This document shows positions 37,124-41,262 of a stretch of 41,262 bases of DNA, piece by piece. The stretch is taken from contig MGMJ01000050.1 in assembly GCA_001794945.1 (NCBI GenBank), positions 34,547 to 75,808 of the forward strand, in the 5' to 3' direction. The notes beneath the pieces are model-generated. The model saw nothing but the letters and a program-made list of their open reading frames with translations. It did no database searches and was not told the DNA's origin. The DNA comes from Chloroflexi bacterium GWC2_73_18. Its GTDB lineage: Bacteria; Chloroflexota; Limnocylindria; Limnocylindrales; CSP1-4. Numbering within the stretch: the first letter of the stretch is position 1; each line of letters opens with the position of its first letter. A program made the translations under genes and the position numbers.

Positions 37124-39031
37124 ATGACCGACGAACCGCTCGCCCTCGATACCGGGACGCTCGATGCTGCGGGGGCGGCGCGCGCCGGCTCGAGCTGGCT
37201 CCGCCTCATCGCCGCCTTCCTCGCCACGACGCTCGCCGGCGTGCTGCTGGCGGTCGGTCTGCTGGCGGCGATCCAGGTCGCCTATGCCGGCAAGGTCCTC
37301 CCCGGCGTGCGCGTCGGCGGTGTCGATCTCTCCGGGCTTGATCGCGCCGCGGCCGCGGCGCGCCTCGACGCGTCGCTGACCGCCCTCGACGGCGGCCACG
37401 TCACGCTGGCGCTCGGACGGCAGGGGATCGCCCTCGGTCAGGCCGCGCTCGGCCGCGGCTACGACACCGAGACGATGCTGGACGCCGCCTTTGCCGTCGG
37501 CCGGAGCGGCGACCTGGTCGCGCGCGCCTCCGACCAGCTCTACGCGATGGGCCGTGGCACCGACCTCGGGGTCCGCGTCCGCTGGGACTCGGCGGCGCTC
37601 GAGGCGGAGGTCGCCCGCGCGGCCAACCGGCTCGACCGGCGGCCGACCGATGCCGCCGTCCTGCTCGATGCGGCCGGTCACTTCACCCTCGTTCCGGCGA
37701 CCCACGGCCGCCAGATCGACCGCGCCGCCGCGCTGGAGGCGGTGGCCGAGCTCCTGTCCGACCCGGCCAGCCCGGCCGAGACGACGGTCGAGGTCCATGC
37801 GGCGCCGGTCGCGCCGGCGATCATCACCGAGGTCGCCAGGCTGGCGCGGCTTCGCGCCCAGTGGATGACCGCTCAGGACCTGACGCTGACCGCCGGTGCC
37901 GACAGCTGGACGATCCCCGCCGCGAACCTGCCCCGCTGGATCACCTTCACCCCCGACCGCGGCCAGCTCCGCATCGACGCGGGAGGCACCGCCGCCGAGG
38001 CCGACGTGGCGGTGTTTGGCGACGAAGTGAAGGTCGAGCCGAAGGACGCCACCTTCCTGGCCGGGAAGGGCGGCGTCGTGGGCGTCCTGCCGGGCGTCGA
38101 CGGGCGCGCGCTCGACGTGCCCGGCACGATCCGCAATGTGGGCGCCGCACTCGCCGCCCAGGGCGGAGGCGCCCCGCCCCCGACGGTGGCGATGGCGATG
38201 GTGTCCGTGAAGCCCGCCCTCCCCACCGAGGAGGCGGAGAAGATCGCCCCGGTGATGAAGCGGATCAGCGTCTGGACGACCTACTACCAGGTCAGTGAGC
38301 GCAACTTCTACGGCAACAACATCACGATCCCGGCGCGCACGATCAACGGCACGGTCGTCAAGCCGGGCGAGTGGTTCTCCTTCTGGAAGACGGTCGGCGA
38401 GCCGACACCGGAGAAGGGCTACGGGCCGGGCGGCGCGATCATCAACGGCCACACCGAGCCGACCGGCGCCTTCGCCGGCGGGCTCTGCTCGGCCTCGACC
38501 ACCCTCTTCAACGCCGCCGCTCGGGCCGGGCTCGAGCTGGGTGATCGGATCAACCACTTCTACTACATCAGCCGCTACCCGCTCGGCCTCGATGCCACCG
38601 TCTGGATGTACTCGCGGACCTCTTACCAGGATGTCTCTTTCCGGAACGACACCCCCTACCCGATCCTGATCCGCGGCATCGGCTCGCTGGGCGTCGTCAC
38701 CTTCGAGTTCTACAGCGTCGACACCGGCCGCACGGTCGAGTTCAGCAAGCCGATCGTGAAGAACTACCAGAAGGCCTCCGATACCACGGTCTACACGACG
38801 AAGATCCCGGCCGGGACGACGCAGCGCGTCGAGTTCCCGGTGGACGGGATGGACGTCTGGGTGACCCGCTACGTCCGGGACCGGGACGGCAAGTCGATCC
38901 ATCAGGAGACCTTCTTCTCCCGGTATCACCGGATCACCGGTGTCCTCTGGGTGGGCAAGGAGCCGGAGCCCCAGCCGAGCCCTTCGCCCCAGCCGAGCCC
39001 CTCGCCGACGGGAGCGCCTGCGACCCGCTAG
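37124..39031 (+). CDS. VanW-family protein with N-terminal TM and repeated peptidoglycan-binding-4 (YoaR-like) domains
   Basis: VKPGEWFSFWKTVGEPTPEKGYGPGGAIINGHTEPTGAFAGGLCSASTTLFNAAARAGLELGDRINHFYYISRYPLGLDATVW; repeated PG-binding-like regions; Pro/Ser tail. Confidence 0.92.
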   Translation: MTDEPLALDTGTLDAAGAARAGSSWLRLIAAFLATTLAGVLLAVGLLAAIQVAYAGKVLPGVRVGGVDLSGLDRAAAAARLDASLTALDGGHVTLALGRQGIALGQAALGRGYDTETMLDAAFAVGRSGDLVARASDQLYAMGRGTDLGVRVRWDSAALEAEVARAANRLDRRPTDAAVLLDAAGHFTLVPATHGRQIDRAAALEAVAELLSDPASPAETTVEVHAAPVAPAIITEVARLARLRAQWMTAQDLTLTAGADSWTIPAANLPRWITFTPDRGQLRIDAGGTAAEADVAVFGDEVKVEPKDATFLAGKGGVVGVLPGVDGRALDVPGTIRNVGAALAAQGGGAPPPTVAMAMVSVKPALPTEEAEKIAPVMKRISVWTTYYQVSERNFYGNNITIPARTINGTVVKPGEWFSFWKTVGEPTPEKGYGPGGAIINGHTEPTGAFAGGLCSASTTLFNAAARAGLELGDRINHFYYISRYPLGLDATVWMYSRTSYQDVSFRNDTPYPILIRGIGSLGVVTFEFYSVDTGRTVEFSKPIVKNYQKASDTTVYTTKIPAGTTQRVEFPVDGMDVWVTRYVRDRDGKSIHQETFFSRYHRITGVLWVGKEPEPQPSPSPQPSPSPTGAPATR

Positions 39032-39183
39032 GACCGGAGGCGCGGCCCCGACGCCGGCGGCCGCGGATCCACCTCATCACATCCATCGGCACTGGTGCAG
39101 CGGGCCCCGAACGTCCACGATCTCGGCACGTCGGCCGTCTCCACGGGTGGGACACCTCGGCCGTCCGCCGGTATCTCTTGGTC

Positions 39184-39726
39184 ATGACGGGGCTCGCCAT
39201 GGACGCCGCATCGATCGCCGCCACGGTGGAGCGCGCCAGCGCCGGCGACGAGGCGGCGTTCGCCCGCATCGTGGGCGCCTACCACGCCGACATGGTCCGC
39301 GTGGCGTTCGTCACCTGCGGCGACGAGGGCCTCGCCCAGGACGCTGCCCAGGCGGCCTGGTGGATCGCCTGGCGAAAGCTCCCCTCGCTGCGCGACCCCA
39401 CGCGTGTCAAGCCCTGGCTCGTGGCGGTGGCGGCCAACGAGGCCCGCAAGCTCGGCGGCCGCCAGCGGCGGCACACGATCGTCGAGCTGCGGGTCGCGGC
39501 GCCCGACTCCGCCGGGCCCGATCCTGCGCGAGAGATCGACCACGTCGACCTGGCGAACGCGCTCGGTCACCTGAAGCCCGACGATCGGGCGCTCGTCGCC
39601 CTGCGCTACGCCGCGGACCTCGATTCGAGCGAGATCGCGCCCCTGGTGCGGCTCTCCCCCTCGGGGGTGCGGACCCGCCTCTCCCGGGTGCTGGACCGGC
39701 TCCGGAAGGACCTCGACGATGACTGA
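39184..39726 (+). CDS. RNA polymerase sigma factor, ECF-type sigma-70
   Basis: AFARIVGAYHADMVRVAFVTCGDEGLAQDAAQAAWWIAWRKLPSLRDPTRVKPWLVAVAANEARKL and region 4 LKPDDRALVALRYAADLDSSEIAPLVRLSPSGVRTRLSRVLDRLRKDL. Confidence 0.9.
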   Translation: MTGLAMDAASIAATVERASAGDEAAFARIVGAYHADMVRVAFVTCGDEGLAQDAAQAAWWIAWRKLPSLRDPTRVKPWLVAVAANEARKLGGRQRRHTIVELRVAAPDSAGPDPAREIDHVDLANALGHLKPDDRALVALRYAADLDSSEIAPLVRLSPSGVRTRLSRVLDRLRKDLDDD

Positions 39727-41042
39727 GCGCGAAGCGTTCGAGCCCCGCCTCCACGACGAGGTCCACCGCTACGCCGAGCGCGTCACCACGGAGATCGACG
39801 CGGCGGCGTTCGCCCACGCCGTCGCGACGGGGGCACCGCGGGGGCGGGGACTCGCTTCCCTGCTCGGCTGGCGCGTCGCTCTCGGCGCGCGGCCGGCCTG
39901 GCTCCTGCTCGTCGCCGCCCTCATCCTCGCCCTCCTGGCCGCGGCGGTCTGGGTCGGCTCGCGCCCTCGCGTGGCCGCCTGGCAGCGCGTCGAGCTGCCG
40001 GTGGGCGGGTCGGTCCACGACATCACCGCGATGCCGTCCGGCTACCTTGCGGTCGGCGAGGCGGACGGCAACGCCGCCGCGTGGACCTCGCCCGATTGCC
40101 TCCACTGGACGCCCGCCTCGACGCCGGAGAAAGAGTGGAAACAGTCAGGGACGATGAGTGCGGTCTTCCCGGCGGTCCCGGTTTCGTCGCCGTGGGCCGG
40201 CTCCCGAGATTCTGTGAGCCGGGCTCGGCCGCCGTGTGGACGTCCCCGGACGGCCGCACCTGGGCGCTGGTCCCCGGCGAGCCGGTCTTCGACTCGTTGA
40301 GGGGCACGGACGCCGCCATGACCGACATCGCCACGCTGGATGGGCGGCTCGTGGCGGTGGGGTGGTCCTCCGCCCCGAGGGTACCCGCGATCTGGGTGTC
40401 CGAGGACGGCTTCCACTGGCAGCAGGTCGGCCGGCTCCGGGGCGAGACCGGGGAGGCTACTTCGGAGCCCTCCCGCAGGTCGTCGCCGGGGGGCCGGGGC
40501 TCGTCGCGGTGAGCAGCGGCACCGAGGTCCCGGTCTTCACCTCGTCCGACGGTCTCGCCTGGGCACCGGTGCCGGCTCCCCCGTTCGACCCCCTCTGGGC
40601 GCAGCGGATGGGAGGGTTCCAGGGGATCGCCGTCGGGCGAGACGGGACGCTCCTCGCCTACGGCGGGCTGACGCCAGAGCTGTGGGCTTCGGACGACGGT
40701 CGCACCTGGGGGCCGATCCAGGGCGCCATGCCCTTCCCCGCCGGCGGGCTCTCCTCGATCGTGGCGACCGACGGCGGCTTCGTGGCCGTTGGCTACGGCT
40801 CTGGCCGGGGGTCCGTCTGGCGATCGGCCGACGGGCGCACCTGGACCCGCGAGCCGCCGCACGCGGACTTCGAGGACGCCGACCTCGGTGCTGTCTTCGT
40901 CTGCGGGGAGACCCTCTTCGTCAGCGGCCATGTGATCCGGAACCGGTGGGTGGCGGACCCGGCCGCCTGGGCCCTGCCCGGTGGGGCGGCCGGGAGCCGT
41001 CGCTCTGGCCGTCGCCCTAGATGCAGCGGCCGGCAAGCCTGA
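39719..41042 (+). pseudogene. Frameshifted anti-sigma-like membrane protein with exo-sialidase/beta-propeller-like repeats (three frames)
   Basis: TM AWLLLVAALILALLAAAVWVG, then repeats (SGYLAVGEADGNAAAWTSPDCLHW / GFVAVGRLPRFCEPGSAAVWTSPDGRTW / GRLVAVGWSSAPRVPAIWVSEDGFHW / GFVAVGYGSGRGSVWRSADGRTW) continuing through three successive reading frames. Confidence 0.6.
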
Positions 41043-41144
41043 GATGGCAGCCCGTGTTTGCCGGTCCATGACGATACGAGGCCCGATCGGGGCCGAGTGG
41101 CCCCACGCGAACGGCCCGGTAAGAGCGTCCCAGGAGGTGGATCG

Positions 41145-41262
41145 ATGAAGCGTTCGATGGCGATCCTTGCGGTGGTGGCGTTCTTCTTCGCCCTGGCGGC
41201 GCCGGCAAGCGCGACGACGACCCGGATCCCGGTCTCGGCGACCGAGACGTACCGGGTGATCG
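41145..41262 (+). CDS. Start of a secreted protein (signal peptide), truncated by window end
   Basis: AGGAGG at ~41132 then ATG at 41145: MKRSMAILAVVAFFFALAAPASATTTRIPVSATETYRVI. Confidence 0.6.
   Translation, partial: MKRSMAILAVVAFFFALAAPASATTTRIPVSATETYRVI

Overview
This is a high-GC bacterial chromosomal window, probably Chloroflexota-like (an inference from gene content and style; no search was run). It appears to span the replication-origin neighbourhood. From left to right it contains: (1) the 3' half of a complex I operon, in which an FAD/GltD-like protein with three 4Fe-4S ferredoxin-type motifs sits directly before nuoJKLMN, where nuoI would be expected; (2) otsB, a TlpA-like redoxin, a sortase-like protein with Ser at the expected catalytic Cys, and a divergent MFS/ArsR pair; (3) a phosphatidylinositol / PIM-type glycolipid cluster (CDP-alcohol phosphatidyltransferase, Ino1, two HX4E acyltransferases, PHP phosphoesterase, PimA-like GT4); (4) a glycosylation locus with a ~1600 aa double GT-C protein carrying a beta-propeller-like insertion inside its PMT module, a second GT-C protein and a DPM-like GT2; (5) a bifunctional nuclease-domain protein, a rhomboid protease and a pseudo-PP2C/beta-propeller membrane protein; (6) the origin block dciA-recF-dnaN-dnaA on the minus strand and rpmH-rnpA-yidD-yidC-khpB on the plus strand; (7) a VanW-family protein and an ECF sigma / frameshifted anti-sigma-like locus. 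No tRNA, rRNA, CRISPR array or transposon was recognised. The strongest candidates for something new are the PIM/lipoglycan-like gene set, the propeller-containing double GT-C protein and the Cys-to-Ser sortase-like protein.
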